Shown here: one piece after another, positions 1 through 12,154 of the stretch
Numbering within the stretch: position 1 is the first letter of the stretch
Layout of the letters: every line of letters begins with the position of its first letter
Source: Mycobacteriales bacterium
Lineage (GTDB): Bacteria; Actinomycetota; Actinomycetes; Mycobacteriales; SCTD01
Assembly (NCBI GenBank): GCA_030447385.1
Contig: JAUJOY010000005.1
Coordinates: 68,319 to 132,318 of the forward strand
Direction: 5' to 3'
Length of the DNA stretch: 64,000 nt
Position numbers and translations under genes: made by a program
Notes under the pieces: generated by a model
Databases searched by the model: none
Seen by the model: the letters and a program-made list of their open reading frames with translations, nothing else
Told to the model about the DNA's origin: nothing

Positions 1-194
1 TGGTGACCGACCCGGTGGTGACCGACCCGGTGGTGACCGACCCGGTGGTGACCGACCCGGTGGTGACCGAGCCGGTGGTGACCGAGCCGGTGGTGACGGA
101 TCCGGTGGTGACCGAGCCGGTGGTGACCGAGCCGGTGGTGACGGATCCGGTGGTGACGGATCCGGTGGTGACCGACCCGGTGGTGACCGACCCA
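1..194 (+). repeat. 15-bp tandem repeat coding for VVTDP/VVTEP
   Basis: About thirteen head-to-tail copies of a 15-base unit (gtggtgaccgacccg and close variants) fill the left edge. In the reading frame that continues to position 359 each copy encodes VVTDP or VVTEP. The D/E swap comes from one base (gac/gag), and some copies use ggatcc in place of gacccg. The array is cut by the window edge, so the true copy number is unknown. Confidence 0.95.
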
Positions 195-359
195 GTGGTC
201 AAGCAGGCGAACCCCCGCGCGGTCGCGAACCACAGCGACGGCAAGGGCCGTGACGACGAGCGTGCCTCGATCCGCGGGGGCGGCACACGGGACCCGCACG
301 CAGCCAGGAGCACCACCGCCGGGACCCGTACCGCCAAGGCCGGGCAGAGCCGGAAGTAG
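1..359 (+). CDS. C-terminal part of a VVTDP-repeat protein (5' partial)
   Basis: Only the C-terminal end is present; the gene begins left of the window. What is visible is thirteen acidic/hydrophobic pentapeptides (VVT-D/E-P), then a basic, Gly/Arg/Ser/Thr-rich tail of about 50 residues ending in a TAG at 357-359. There is no LPxTG signal or obvious membrane segment in the visible part. Regular Pro/Thr-rich repeats of this kind are common in stalks or linkers of exported actinobacterial proteins, but nothing here fixes a function. A strong hairpin follows directly, which supports this as a true gene end. The function is unknown. Confidence 0.6.
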   Translation, partial: VTDPVVTDPVVTDPVVTDPVVTEPVVTEPVVTDPVVTEPVVTEPVVTDPVVTDPVVTDPVVTDPVVKQANPRAVANHSDGKGRDDERASIRGGGTRDPHAARSTTAGTRTAKAGQSRK

Positions 360-368
360 CCCGTACGA

Positions 369-402
369 CCTCGCCCCGCTCCTGCCCAGGAGCGGGGCGA
401 GG
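369..402 (+). terminator. Strong GC-rich hairpin, probable terminator
   Basis: A perfect 15-bp inverted repeat (arms 369-383 and 388-402, cctcgccccgctcct and its complement) with a 4-base loop lies ten bases after the stop codon of the repeat protein. There is no T-run, which is usual for actinobacterial terminators. Confidence 0.75.
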
Positions 403-424
403 TGCTGCCCGCACTCCTTCGTTG

Positions 425-489
425 CGCCGATCATGGAACTTGTGCGCGAGTCGTCAGCGTGGCAGGGAGCAGCAACTCCATGATCGGCG
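425..489. repeat. Inverted repeat with arm cgccgatcatgga
   Basis: The 13-base arm at 425-437 is repeated as its reverse complement at 477-489, with 39 bases between; imperfect similarity extends the arms to about 20 bases. It lies between the terminator hairpin and the 3' end of tRNA-His. It could be a dispersed palindromic element or the tRNA's terminator. No gene is seen in 403-498. Confidence 0.5.
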
Positions 490-498
490 GGGACGTTG

Positions 499-575
499 TG
501 GGGTGAGTGACGGGGCTCGAACCCGCGACAACCGGGATCACAACCCGGTGCTCTACCAGCTGAGCTACACCCACC
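499..575 (-). tRNA. tRNA-His (anticodon GTG)
   Basis: On the minus strand the sequence folds as a complete cloverleaf. The acceptor arm GTGGGTG pairs with CACTCAC, and an extra G at -1 sits opposite C73, the hallmark of tRNA-His. The D-arm contains AGCTCAGCTGGTAGAGC, the anticodon loop is TTGTGAT (GTG), and the T-loop is TTCGAGC. The 3' CCA is encoded (499-501 on the plus strand). It lies just upstream of orn on the opposite side of its stop codon. Confidence 0.95.
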
Positions 576-590
576 ATGGTGCGGCCCGAA

Positions 591-1265
591 TCATACCGGG
601 GCGGGACCGCCGCCCGGCTCCGGCGGCGAGGGCTGCGGAGCCCCCGCCGGCGAGAGCGTCGGGACCGGCTCGCCCACCAGCGCCGCAGCCAGGGCGGCCG
701 CCTCCTCGCTCGTCGGCCCGGGCGGGGGCACGAACAGCGCCGACCGGTAGTAGCGCAGCTCCTGCACAGACTCGAGGATGTCGGCCAGCGCGCGATGCCC
801 CCCACCCTTCTTCGGGGCGGCGAAGTAGACCCGCGGGTACCACCGCCGGGCGAGCTCCTTCACCGAGCTGACGTCGACCATCCGGTAGTGCAGCCACGTG
901 TCCAGGCCCGGCATGTCACGCGCGAGGAAGCCCCGGTCGGTGGCGATGGAGTTGCCGCACAGCGGCGCCCGCATCGGCTCCGGGACCCACTCCCGCACGT
1001 ACGCCAGGACGAGCTGCTCGGCCTCCTGCACGGTCAGCGTCGAGTCGAGCACCTCGTCGGTCAGCCCCGACGTGGCGTGCATCTCGCGCACGATGTCGGG
1101 CATGCGCGTCAGCTGCTCGGCACTGGCCCCGATCACCACGTCGACACCCTCACCCAGCACGTTCAGCTCGGAGTCGGTGACCAGGGCGGCGATCTCGATC
1201 AGCAGGTCGTTGCCGAGGTCGAGCCCTGTCATCTCGCAGTCGATCCACACCAGCCGGTCGCCCAT
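591..1265 (-). CDS. orn: Oligoribonuclease
   Basis: This 224-residue protein is a 3'-5' exoribonuclease of the DEDDh family that degrades 2-5-nt RNA oligomers, including pGpG, in the cytoplasm. The N-terminal motif [11 protein letters not shown] carries the first D-x-E of the active site. The central [10 protein letters not shown] segment holds another acidic ligand, and GGHRALADI near residue 175 gives the conserved His and Asp. The core matches the usual length of about 180-200 residues, followed by a Pro/Gly/Ala-rich tail of about 30 residues that is probably disordered. The ATG start lies immediately before the conserved motif. It is transcribed towards tRNA-His, a neighbourhood common in actinobacteria. 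Confidence 0.95.
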   Translation of the reverse strand: MGDRLVWIDCEMTGLDLGNDLLIEIAALVTDSELNVLGEGVDVVIGASAEQLTRMPDIVREMHATSGLTDEVLDSTLTVQEAEQLVLAYVREWVPEPMRAPLCGNSIATDRGFLARDMPGLDTWLHYRMVDVSSVKELARRWYPRVYFAAPKKGGGHRALADILESVQELRYYRSALFVPPPGPTSEEAAALAAALVGEPVPTLSPAGAPQPSPPEPGGGPAPV

Positions 1266-1316
1266 GCGCGCAGGTTACGTGGCGGCGACCGCCGCCTCCC
1301 CTGCCAGTATCGCGGC

Positions 1317-1685
1317 ATGCACGGGTACCGCTTCGCCGTCCTGCTCGCCCTCGCGGGCTGCTCGACCGCCACGAGCTGCCCCCTCGTCGGCTGCGTCTCG
1401 CAGCTGACCGTTGCGCTGCCCGACGGCGCCACCTCGGGCCGCGCCTGCGTCGAGGACGTCTGCACCAGCACCGTCGTCGACGGGGCGCTGCTCGTCTCGC
1501 TCAGCCGGCGGTCCGAGGGGACGACCACCACCGTGCGGGTGACCTTGGGCGACAGCTCCACGACGTACGAGGGGCAGGTCGACCTCGTCCGCACCCGGCC
1601 CAACGGCCCGAGCTGCCCACCGGTCTGCGTCAGTGGGAAGGCGGCGGTGGACCTCCTCACCGGGACGGTCCGCACCGCGCGCTGA
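1317..1685 (+). CDS. Small putative lipoprotein
   Basis: This is a 122-residue protein with a short signal sequence (MHGYRFAVLLALAGC) ending in a lipobox-like LALAGC, so Cys15 is the likely lipidated residue. The mature part contains six further cysteines and short beta-prone segments (for example TTTVRVTLGDSSTTYEGQV), suggesting a small disulfide-stabilised extracytoplasmic beta domain. I do not recognise the family. The start was chosen at the ATG that gives the signal sequence; the frame stays open upstream, antisense to orn, but that part is not credible coding. It lies divergent from orn and 54 bases upstream of the DUF853 gene. Confidence 0.6.
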   Translation: MHGYRFAVLLALAGCSTATSCPLVGCVSQLTVALPDGATSGRACVEDVCTSTVVDGALLVSLSRRSEGTTTTVRVTLGDSSTTYEGQVDLVRTRPNGPSCPPVCVSGKAAVDLLTGTVRTAR

Positions 1686-1739
1686 CGGCACGGCGGCGGC
1701 TAGGGTCCGCCGCAACGACCCGTTCAGGAGGGACCACCG

Positions 1740-3314
1740 GTGGCGAGGACGGCAGCCGAGCTCGGCGAGGCCTACGCGATGTCCGGACCCGCGCTCGAGC
1801 TGGGCACGGTGGTGGTGGACGGCAGGGCCGTCCCGGACGCGCGGGTGCGGATGCCGCTGTCGATGCTCAACCGGCACGGGCTGGTGGCCGGCGCCACGGG
1901 AACGGGCAAGACCAAGACGCTCCAGCTCATGGCGGAGCAGATGTCCACCGCGGGCATCCCCGTCTTCCTGGCCGACATCAAGGGCGACGTGTCGGGTGTG
2001 GCGGCCCCGGGGGTCGACAGCCCCCGCATCGCCGAACGCGCCACGGACACGGGGACGGCATGGACGCCGGCCGCCTTCCCCGCCGAGTTCCTCGCCCTCG
2101 GCGGTCTCGGGACGGGTGTCCCGGTGCGCGCGACGATCACCTCGTTCGGGCCGGTCCTGCTCAGCAAGGTGCTCGGGCTCAACGACACCCAGGAGTCGAG
2201 CCTCGGCCTGGTGTTTCACTTCGCCGACAAGGCAGGCCTGCCGCTGCTGGACCTCAAGGACCTGCGGGCGGTCATCAGCCACCTCGTCAGCGACGAGGGC
2301 AAGGCCGACCTGAAGGGACTCGGCGGCCTGTCGACGACCACCGCCGGCGTGATCCTGCGCGAGCTGATCGGCCTGGAGGAGCAGGGCGGCGACGTGTTCT
2401 TCGGTGAGCCGGAGTTCGACACCGCCGACCTGCTGCGCACCGAGCCCGACGGCCGCGGCGTGCTCACGGTGATGGGGCTCAGCGCCGTCCAGGACAAGCC
2501 CCAGCTGTTCAGCACCTTCCTCATGTGGCTGCTCGCCGACCTGTTCCACGACCTGCCGGAGGTCGGCGATGTGGAGCAGCCCAAGCTGGTGTTCTTCTTC
2601 GACGAGGCGCACCTGCTGTTCGACGACGCGAGCGAGGGGTTCCTCGACGCCATCGCCCGGACGGTGCGGCTGATCCGTTCGAAGGGCGTCGGCGTCTTCT
2701 TCGTCACCCAGACCCCGAAGGACGTTCCCGCGGAGGTGCTGGCGCAGCTGGGCAACCGGGTCCAGCACGCGCTGCGGGCCTTCACGCCCGACGACGCCAA
2801 GGCGCTGAAGGCGACGGTCGGGACATTCCCGAGAAGCGAGATGTACGACCTCAGCGAGCTGCTCACGTCGATGGGCATCGGTGAGGCCGCCGTGACGATC
2901 CTGACCGAACGCGGCACGCCGACTCCGGTCGCGTGGACCCGGCTGCGTCCGCCTGCCTCCTCCATGGCGCCGCTCGATCCCGCCCGGCAGAAGGAGATGG
3001 TGGACGCCTCTGCGCTGCTGGCGGAGTACGGCGAGAGTGTCGACCGCGACTCGGCGTACGAGCGGCTGCTGGCCAGGGTGGCACCCGAGCAGCCGGCAGC
3101 TGAGCAGGAGCCCGGCCCGGAAGCGCAGCCGAGGCAGGACGAGCCCCCCGAGCCGCCGGACCGCGACGAGGAGGGAGTCGTGGCCAAGGCTCTCGGCAGC
3201 AGCGTCTTCCGCAGCTTTGCGCGTTCGGCCGCGAGCGCCGCCGGCCGGGAGATCAGCCGGTCGCTGTTCGGCACGACTCCGCGTCGTCGCCGCTCGACCC
3301 GCCGTCGCCGCTAG
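1740..3314 (+). CDS. HerA-like P-loop ATPase (DUF853 family)
   Basis: This 524-residue cytoplasmic protein belongs to the DUF853/HerA-FtsK-like ATPases. The Walker A GATGTGKT is at residues 51-58, after a short beta-strand region. The Walker B KLVFFFDEAHLLF is near residue 285, and a sensor-like FFVTQTPKDVP follows. The C-terminal 80 residues are Pro/Glu-rich and end in an Arg-rich tail (RRRRSTRRRR), which may bind nucleic acid. The GTG at 1740 is preceded by an AGGAGGG ribosome site. HerA relatives translocate DNA, but the role of stand-alone DUF853 proteins is not settled. The next gene (DUF445) starts ten bases after its stop, so the two may be co-transcribed. Confidence 0.88.
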   Translation: MARTAAELGEAYAMSGPALELGTVVVDGRAVPDARVRMPLSMLNRHGLVAGATGTGKTKTLQLMAEQMSTAGIPVFLADIKGDVSGVAAPGVDSPRIAERATDTGTAWTPAAFPAEFLALGGLGTGVPVRATITSFGPVLLSKVLGLNDTQESSLGLVFHFADKAGLPLLDLKDLRAVISHLVSDEGKADLKGLGGLSTTTAGVILRELIGLEEQGGDVFFGEPEFDTADLLRTEPDGRGVLTVMGLSAVQDKPQLFSTFLMWLLADLFHDLPEVGDVEQPKLVFFFDEAHLLFDDASEGFLDAIARTVRLIRSKGVGVFFVTQTPKDVPAEVLAQLGNRVQHALRAFTPDDAKALKATVGTFPRSEMYDLSELLTSMGIGEAAVTILTERGTPTPVAWTRLRPPASSMAPLDPARQKEMVDASALLAEYGESVDRDSAYERLLARVAPEQPAAEQEPGPEAQPRQDEPPEPPDRDEEGVVAKALGSSVFRSFARSAASAAGREISRSLFGTTPRRRRSTRRRR

Positions 3315-3323
3315 GTCGGGCTG

Positions 3324-4592
3324 GTGGCCCTGCCTGCGGCTGTGCCCGCGCTGCTGAGGCCGGACGTCGCGGGGCTCCGGCACATGAAGCGGCGGGCGAC
3401 CGGCCTGCTGGTCCTCACCGCGGCGGTGTTCCTGCTCACCTTCGCCCTGCCCGACACGACGCCCGTCGGCTTCCTCCGAGCCGGTGCGGAGGCCGGGATG
3501 GTCGGTGGGCTGGCCGACTGGTTCGCCGTCACCGCGCTGTTCCGCCATCCGCTGGGGCTGCGCATTCCGCACACCGCCCTCATCCCGCGCCAGAAGGACG
3601 AGCTGGCCACCAAGCTCGGCGAGTTCGTCACCGGGAACTTCCTGACGCCCGACGCGGTCGCCGACCAGCTCGCCGAGGTGGGGCTGGTACGCCGCCTCGC
3701 CGAGCGGTTGGCCGACCCGGAGGTCGCTGCGGTCGTCGGCCGCGAGCTCGCGGCCGGTGTCGCCGCCCTGCTCGACGCCGTCGACGAGCGGGCGCTGACC
3801 GCGTACGTCCTGGAATGGGCACGGCGCGACCTCGAGCGCCGGTCGTACACGCCGGTGCTCGGCTCGTTCCTCGCCCGCGCGGTGGAGGGGCGGGGGCAGC
3901 GCCCGCTGGTGGACGTGTGCCTGACCCGGCTGCACGCCTACATCCGCAGGAACCGCTCCGAGCTGCACCCGCAGGTCAAGCGCTTCATCGAGGAGCAGGG
4001 CGTGCTCGGCTGGCTGGTCGCCACGGACAAGCGGGTCGACCGGCTGCTCGAGGTCACGCTCACGCGCCTCGCCGAGGTGGAGGCCGATCCGCAGCACCCC
4101 CTGCGGCTGTGGATCGACGGTCTGCTCGCCTCGCTGGCCGACGACCTGCGCTACAACGCCGACACCGCGCGCGCGGTGGATGCCCAGCTGCGGGTCCTGC
4201 TCGAGGACGTCCACCTGCAGTCGCTGCTGCACACGGTCCTGCAGGACGTGCTCGGCTCGCTGCGCCTGTCGCTGGGGGAGCTGGACGGCGGCCTGCCCGA
4301 CCGGATGACGCAGCTGGTCCTTGGGACAGGACGCCGCATCTCGACCTCGCCGGAGCTGGAGCAGCGGCTGGAGCAGCGCCTGCAGCAGGGGGTGCGCTAC
4401 GCCGTCGAGCACTACGGCAGCACCGTCGTGTCGCTCATCCAGCGCACCGTCGCGCAGTGGGACGGCCGGGACGCCGCCGCGCGGATCGAGGCGGCGGTGG
4501 GGCGGGACCTGCAGTTCATCCGCATCAACGGCACGGTCGTCGGCGCGCTGGCCGGGGTCGTGCTGCACACCGTGGCACTGGCTCTGGGCTGA
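3324..4592 (+). CDS. DUF445 family membrane-anchored protein
   Basis: The protein has 422 residues from a GTG at 3324; an ATG at 3384 (MKRRATGLL) is an equally plausible start. A short transmembrane helix (GLLVLTAAVFLLTFALP) near residues 27-45 is followed by the family signature GAEAGMVGGLADWFAVTALF. Next comes a long, mostly helical cytoplasmic region, and a hydrophobic C-terminus (VVGALAGVVLHTVALALG) that forms a second membrane helix. This layout fits the DUF445/YjiN family, whose function is poorly known. It probably shares a transcript with the preceding ATPase gene. Confidence 0.85.
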   Translation: MALPAAVPALLRPDVAGLRHMKRRATGLLVLTAAVFLLTFALPDTTPVGFLRAGAEAGMVGGLADWFAVTALFRHPLGLRIPHTALIPRQKDELATKLGEFVTGNFLTPDAVADQLAEVGLVRRLAERLADPEVAAVVGRELAAGVAALLDAVDERALTAYVLEWARRDLERRSYTPVLGSFLARAVEGRGQRPLVDVCLTRLHAYIRRNRSELHPQVKRFIEEQGVLGWLVATDKRVDRLLEVTLTRLAEVEADPQHPLRLWIDGLLASLADDLRYNADTARAVDAQLRVLLEDVHLQSLLHTVLQDVLGSLRLSLGELDGGLPDRMTQLVLGTGRRISTSPELEQRLEQRLQQGVRYAVEHYGSTVVSLIQRTVAQWDGRDAAARIEAAVGRDLQFIRINGTVVGALAGVVLHTVALALG

Positions 4593-4667
4593 GCGCCTCG
4601 ACGCGTTCCCCGCTTCCGGCCGGCAGGCCCTACCCTCCACGAACCAATCCTGATCAAGGAGAGCCTC

Positions 4668-4859
4668 ATGAAGGTCATCTACCTGCTGCTCTACATCGTC
4701 GCAGCGGTCTGCTTCGGCCTCGCGGCCTTCGCCGCCGGCCGCTCGACTGTCGGGTCGAAGGTCGGGGGCCGCGGCGGCAACGTCAACCTGGTGGCGGCCG
4801 GTCTGCTCGCGTGGGTGCTGGTGCCCCTGCTCCAGCAGCTGCAGCTCGTCGACGACTGA
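4668..4859 (+). CDS. Small two-helix membrane protein
   Basis: A 63-residue protein with a convincing AAGGAGAG ribosome site about eight bases before its ATG. Residues 3-24 (VIYLLLYIVAAVCFGLAAFA) and about 41-58 (LVAAGLLAWVLVPLLQQL) are membrane helices joined by a short Gly/Lys-rich loop. Small proteins of this pattern are common and uncharacterised in actinobacteria. It lies between DUF445 and the 3' end of tRNA-Arg. No function can be given. Confidence 0.7.
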   Translation: MKVIYLLLYIVAAVCFGLAAFAAGRSTVGSKVGGRGGNVNLVAAGLLAWVLVPLLQQLQLVDD

Positions 4860-4887
4860 CAGTGCCTGCGCCCGCGGACCAGTTCGG

Positions 4888-4960
4888 CGCGCCCGGCAGG
4901 ATTCGAACCTGCGACCAAGTGCTTAGAAGGCACCTGCTCTATCCCCTGAGCTACGGGCGC
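4888..4960 (-). tRNA. tRNA-Arg (anticodon TCT)
   Basis: A full cloverleaf on the minus strand. The acceptor GCGCCCG (from 4960) pairs with CGGGCGC, the D-arm reads AGCTCAGGGGATAGAGC, the anticodon loop CTTCTAA gives TCT (reads AGA), and the T-loop is TTCGAAT. The discriminator is G and the 3' CCA is not encoded. AGA is a very rare codon in this GC-rich genome. Confidence 0.95.
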
Positions 4961-5176
4961 TGGGTGCTGACAGCAACGTGAGCGAAACACCGGTCGACGT
5001 CTCTGGCGGGCGTCGAGCAGGTTAGCGCGGGCGCCCCCCTGCGGCCGGGGCCCGTGGCGTCCACAGGCGACGGTTCTCCACAGCTGGACCGGTTCTCCGG
5101 GACAGGCCCGGTACGCGGGAGCAGGGTCGTCCCGACCGGCGGACCCGCTGCCGGCGCGTCCTCCCGGAGGCAGACC

Positions 5177-5665
5177 GTGCACGAGCCCCTCATCACCGTC
5201 GTCGGCAACGTCGGAGCCCCGCCGCGGATGCGGATCGTCGCGGGTGGCGCCGTCGTCACCGACTTCCGCATCGCCTCGACGCCGCGCAAGCACGACCGGG
5301 CCACCGGCCAGTGGTCGGACGGCGAGACCATCTGGTTCGGCATCACCTGCTGGCGCGGGCTCGCGGAGAACGTCGCCGCCTCGCTGCAGAAGGGGGACCG
5401 GGTGGTCGTGACGGGGCGACTCGGGGCGCACACCTGGGAGACCGAGCAGGGCGAGAAGCGCAGCGGGCTGGAGATCGACGCGAGCACCGTGGGGCTGGAC
5501 CTGCTGCGCGGCAAGGCGGTGCAGGAGCGGTCCGTGCCGCTCACGGTGACCTCCGACCCCGGTCGGCCGCTCGAGCGGGACGAGGACGGTCCCGAGACCG
5601 ACGACGAGCTCGCGGACCCCGGCGAGGACGGGGTCTGCCTCGGGCAGCCGTCCCGGGCTGCCTGA
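5177..5665 (+). CDS. ssb: Single-stranded DNA-binding protein (SSB-like)
   Basis: A 162-residue OB-fold protein. The start was set at GTG 5177, which has a CGGAGG site six bases upstream and gives the canonical N-terminus HEPLITVVGNVG. Conserved SSB segments follow: TDFRIASTP near residue 30, the aromatic WFGITCWRGLAENVAASLQKGDRVVVTGRL, and LEIDASTVGLDL. The C-terminus is acidic (DEDGPETDDELADPGEDG) but lacks the DDDIPF tip, so it resembles the second, shorter SSB paralogue found next to ettA in mycobacteria (Rv2478c-like), not the replicative SSB. ettA follows 94 bases downstream. Confidence 0.88.
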   Translation: MHEPLITVVGNVGAPPRMRIVAGGAVVTDFRIASTPRKHDRATGQWSDGETIWFGITCWRGLAENVAASLQKGDRVVVTGRLGAHTWETEQGEKRSGLEIDASTVGLDLLRGKAVQERSVPLTVTSDPGRPLERDEDGPETDDELADPGEDGVCLGQPSRAA

Positions 5666-5759
5666 CACGCCTTCCTCGTCGCGAGTGGGTGCTCTGGCGG
5701 GCTCGGCTGCCCGGCTGCCAGCGGCTCCGCCGGAGGGCTCTCCCGTAGGCTTTCCGGCC

Positions 5760-7442
<1,683 letters not shown>

Positions 7443-7495
7443 GCGCCGGCCCGGACAGCGCACAGCAGGGGAGCAGCGCGCTCGCGACCGCCTGC

Positions 7496-7798
7496 TTGGC
7501 CCTCACGGTCGTCCTGAGCCTGGTGGTGCTGTTCGCCCCTCGCAGCGTGGGGACCCCGGTGTTCCCCGGCGCCGACAAGGTCGTGCACCTGCTGCTGTTC
7601 GCCGCCCTCGCCGCCACGACCCGCTGGCGCTTCGGCCCGGCCGGCGCCGGACTGGGAGCCGTCGCCGCCTACGCGGTGCTGAGCGAGGTGGTGCAGGCCA
7701 GCATGCTGGCGGATCGCAGCGGGGACGCGTACGACGTCCTGGCCGACCTGCTCGGCACGGCGGCGGGGTGGCTGCTGGCCCGCCGGCTGGCCCGCTGA
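7496..7798 (+). CDS. VanZ-like small membrane protein
   Basis: About 100 residues from a TTG at 7496, the first usable start in the frame; the start is uncertain. Hydrophobic helices (ALTVVLSLVVLFA, GAGLGAVAAYAVLSEVVQAS and LLGTAAGWLLARRL) frame the VanZ-like motif PGADKVVHLLLFAALA and the later DRSGDAYDVLADLLG. These charged residues between helices (D-K-H and D-x-x-D) are typical of the VanZ superfamily; the biochemical role of small stand-alone members is unknown. It begins about 50 bases after ettA and ends 36 bases before the stop of the convergent MMPL gene. Confidence 0.72.
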   Translation: MALTVVLSLVVLFAPRSVGTPVFPGADKVVHLLLFAALAATTRWRFGPAGAGLGAVAAYAVLSEVVQASMLADRSGDAYDVLADLLGTAAGWLLARRLAR

Positions 7799-7833
7799 CT
7801 CGCTGGCGGAAGCCGGCCACCAACGGTTGCTGC

Positions 7834-10098
<2,265 letters not shown>

Positions 10099-10191
10099 CG
10101 ACCACCCCCCCGACGCACCCCCGCGCGCCTTCGCGCCGACTGTAGAACGCGGCGCCAGTCGATTACGGCGATGTGCGAGAAGTCACTGAGG

Positions 10192-10587
10192 TCAGCTCAG
10201 GAGGCTGTCCCGCGTCGGCGGCGTGTTGACCAGTGAGTAGGCCGCCCGCTCGACGTGCTCCCAGATCGCGGCCCGGTCCGGCTCGGCGATGTCGAGGGTG
10301 TCCAGAGCGGCCCGCATCAGGGCGAGCCAGGCGTCGCGCTCCCGCTCACCGACCTGCCACGCGACGTGCCGCATCCGCAGCCGGGGGTGTCCGCGCTGCT
10401 CGGAGTAGGTGGTGGGACCTCCCCAGTACTGCACGAGGAACATGCGCAGCCGCTCCTCGGCCGGGCCGAGGTCCTCGGGATAGAGCGGGCGCAGCACCGG
10501 GTCGGTGGCCACCCCGGCGTAGAAGGCCCCGACGAGCCGGCGGAACACCGGCTCCCCCCCGACCCGGTCGTACAGGCTGCTCTCCAC
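10192..10587 (-). CDS. glbO: Group II truncated haemoglobin
   Basis: This 131-residue globin matches the trHbO length and sequence. The helix B region is FYAGVATDPVLRPLYP. The E-helix region FLVQYWGGPTTYSEQRGHPRLRMRH holds the Tyr/Trp distal pocket and the proximal His (RMRH). The C-terminal end is helical. GlbO binds O2/NO with high affinity and is membrane-associated in mycobacteria. The GTG start gives ESSLYDRVGGEPVFRRLV, typical for the family. Its stop lies 93 bases from the start of the MMPL gene, so the two may be transcribed together; the SDR gene ends 28 bases upstream of its start. Confidence 0.93.
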   Translation of the reverse strand: MESSLYDRVGGEPVFRRLVGAFYAGVATDPVLRPLYPEDLGPAEERLRMFLVQYWGGPTTYSEQRGHPRLRMRHVAWQVGERERDAWLALMRAALDTLDIAEPDRAAIWEHVERAAYSLVNTPPTRDSLLS

Positions 10588-10615
10588 CGCCCCATCGTAG
10601 GTGCGGCTGCGCAGC

Positions 10616-12142
10616 TCAGGCGCCGCGCTCGGCCACCTGGCGCCCGGCGCCGCTGCGCTGCGCCGCCCCCGCGATGTTGGCGACCATCCCGCCGAAGACG
10701 ATGCCGTGGAAGGGCGCCACCCCCCACCAGTACGCGTGGCCGGCCAGACCCCGCGGGTGGAACAGCGCGCGCTGGACGAACACCGTCCTCCCGTCGTCCT
10801 CCTCGATCCCGAGCTCCAGCCAGGCCGTCCCGGGCAGCTTCATCTCGGCCCGGAGCCGGAGCAGCTTCTGGTCGACGATCTCCTCCACCCGCCAGAAGTC
10901 CAGAGACTCACCGACGTAGAGCTCGTCCGGGTCCCGCCGCCCCCGGCGCAACCCCACGCCGCCGAACAGCCGGTCCACCTGGCCGCGCACCGCCCAGGCG
11001 AGGGGGAAGGAGTACCAGCCGTGCTCGCCGCCGATCCCCTCGATCACGCGCCACAGGTCCTGCGGCTCGGCGTCCACGGGGGCGCGGCGCAGGTCCTCGT
11101 ACAGCGACCCGCCGGCCCAGCCCGGGTCGGTCGGCAACGGGTCCGAGGGCGCACCCGGCCAGGCAGCCGCCGACCAGCGCGTCTCGACGGCTGCCTGCTT
11201 GATGCGGGCCAGAGCCTGTCGCACCGCCTCCTCGAAACCGAGCAGACCACCGGGCGGGTCGGGCACCAAAGCCTGGATGTCGTTCTCGGAGCACACGACC
11301 TCGTTGACCAGCGAGCGCACCAGCGGCTTCGCCAGCGCGGCCGGCACGGGCGTCACGATGTTCACCCAGTGCCCCGACAGGCGGGGGGTGAGGAAGGGCA
11401 CCGGCACGATGAGCCGCTTGCGCAGACCGGCGACCGCGGCGTAGCGCTGCATCATCTCGAGGTAGGTGAGGATCTCCGGGCCGCCGATGTCGAAGCGGCG
11501 CGACAGCCCGTCCGGAAGCGTCGCGCTGGCCACGAGGTAGTGCAGGACGTCGCGCACGGCGATCGGCTGGATGCGGCTGTGCACCCACCGGGGCGTGATC
11601 ATCGCGGGCAGCCGCTCGGTCAGGTAGCGCAGCATCTCGAAGGACGCCGAGCCGCTGCCGAGGATGACCGCCGCCTGAAGGACCACCGTGGGCACACCGC
11701 TGTCGAGCAGCAGCTGACCGACCTCCGCGCGGGAGGCGAGATGCGGGGAGAGCTCCTCGTGCGGGGGGATGAGCCCGCCCAGGTAGACGATGCGGGCGAC
11801 CCCCGCCTTCGACGCCGCCGCTCCGAAGGCCCTGGCCGCCCTGCGGTCGGTCTCCTCGAACTCCAGGCCCTCACCGATCGAGTGGACGAGGTAGTACGCC
11901 ACGTCGACGCCGTCCAGCGCGTCCGCCAGCTGCGCGTTCCCCTCGCCGGACCCCCGCCCCGCACCGAGGACGTCCGCCTCCACGACGCGGACCTGCCCGG
12001 CCCACGGCACGTCGCGCAGGCGCCCGGCCGTGCGCGTCATCGCCCGCACGCGATGCCCCTCCGCGAGAAGGCGCGGAACCAGCCGTCCGCCGATGTAGCC
12101 GGTCGAGCCGGTGACGAGCACGGTCAGGGGAGGGGAGCTCAC
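10616..12142 (-). CDS. NAD(P)-binding SDR fused to DUF2867
   Basis: A 508-residue two-domain protein. The N-terminal atypical short-chain dehydrogenase/NmrA-like Rossmann fold starts with VLVTGSTGYIGGRL (GxxGxxG, residues 8-21) and continues to about residue 300. The C-terminal region from about 330 (SLYEDLRRAPVDAEPQDLWRVIE) is the DUF2867 lipid-binding-like domain, ending in FHPRGLAGHAYWWGVAPFHG, a strongly conserved block of the family. Such fusions are widespread in actinobacteria and sometimes annotated as membrane-associated epimerases; the substrate is unknown. It is closely packed with the MscS gene (12 bases) and glbO, suggesting one minus-strand transcript. Confidence 0.88.
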   Translation of the reverse strand: MSSPPLTVLVTGSTGYIGGRLVPRLLAEGHRVRAMTRTAGRLRDVPWAGQVRVVEADVLGAGRGSGEGNAQLADALDGVDVAYYLVHSIGEGLEFEETDRRAARAFGAAASKAGVARIVYLGGLIPPHEELSPHLASRAEVGQLLLDSGVPTVVLQAAVILGSGSASFEMLRYLTERLPAMITPRWVHSRIQPIAVRDVLHYLVASATLPDGLSRRFDIGGPEILTYLEMMQRYAAVAGLRKRLIVPVPFLTPRLSGHWVNIVTPVPAALAKPLVRSLVNEVVCSENDIQALVPDPPGGLLGFEEAVRQALARIKQAAVETRWSAAAWPGAPSDPLPTDPGWAGGSLYEDLRRAPVDAEPQDLWRVIEGIGGEHGWYSFPLAWAVRGQVDRLFGGVGLRRGRRDPDELYVGESLDFWRVEEIVDQKLLRLRAEMKLPGTAWLELGIEEDDGRTVFVQRALFHPRGLAGHAYWWGVAPFHGIVFGGMVANIAGAAQRSGAGRQVAERGA

Positions 12143-12154
12143 CTGCGCAGTGTC

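Noticed and set aside
1275-4640. A very long open frame on the minus strand opposite the lipoprotein, DUF853 and DUF445 genes
   Set aside because: It is a GC-codon-bias shadow: low-complexity Arg/Gln/His/Gly composition, no motifs, and three well-supported genes on the other strand.
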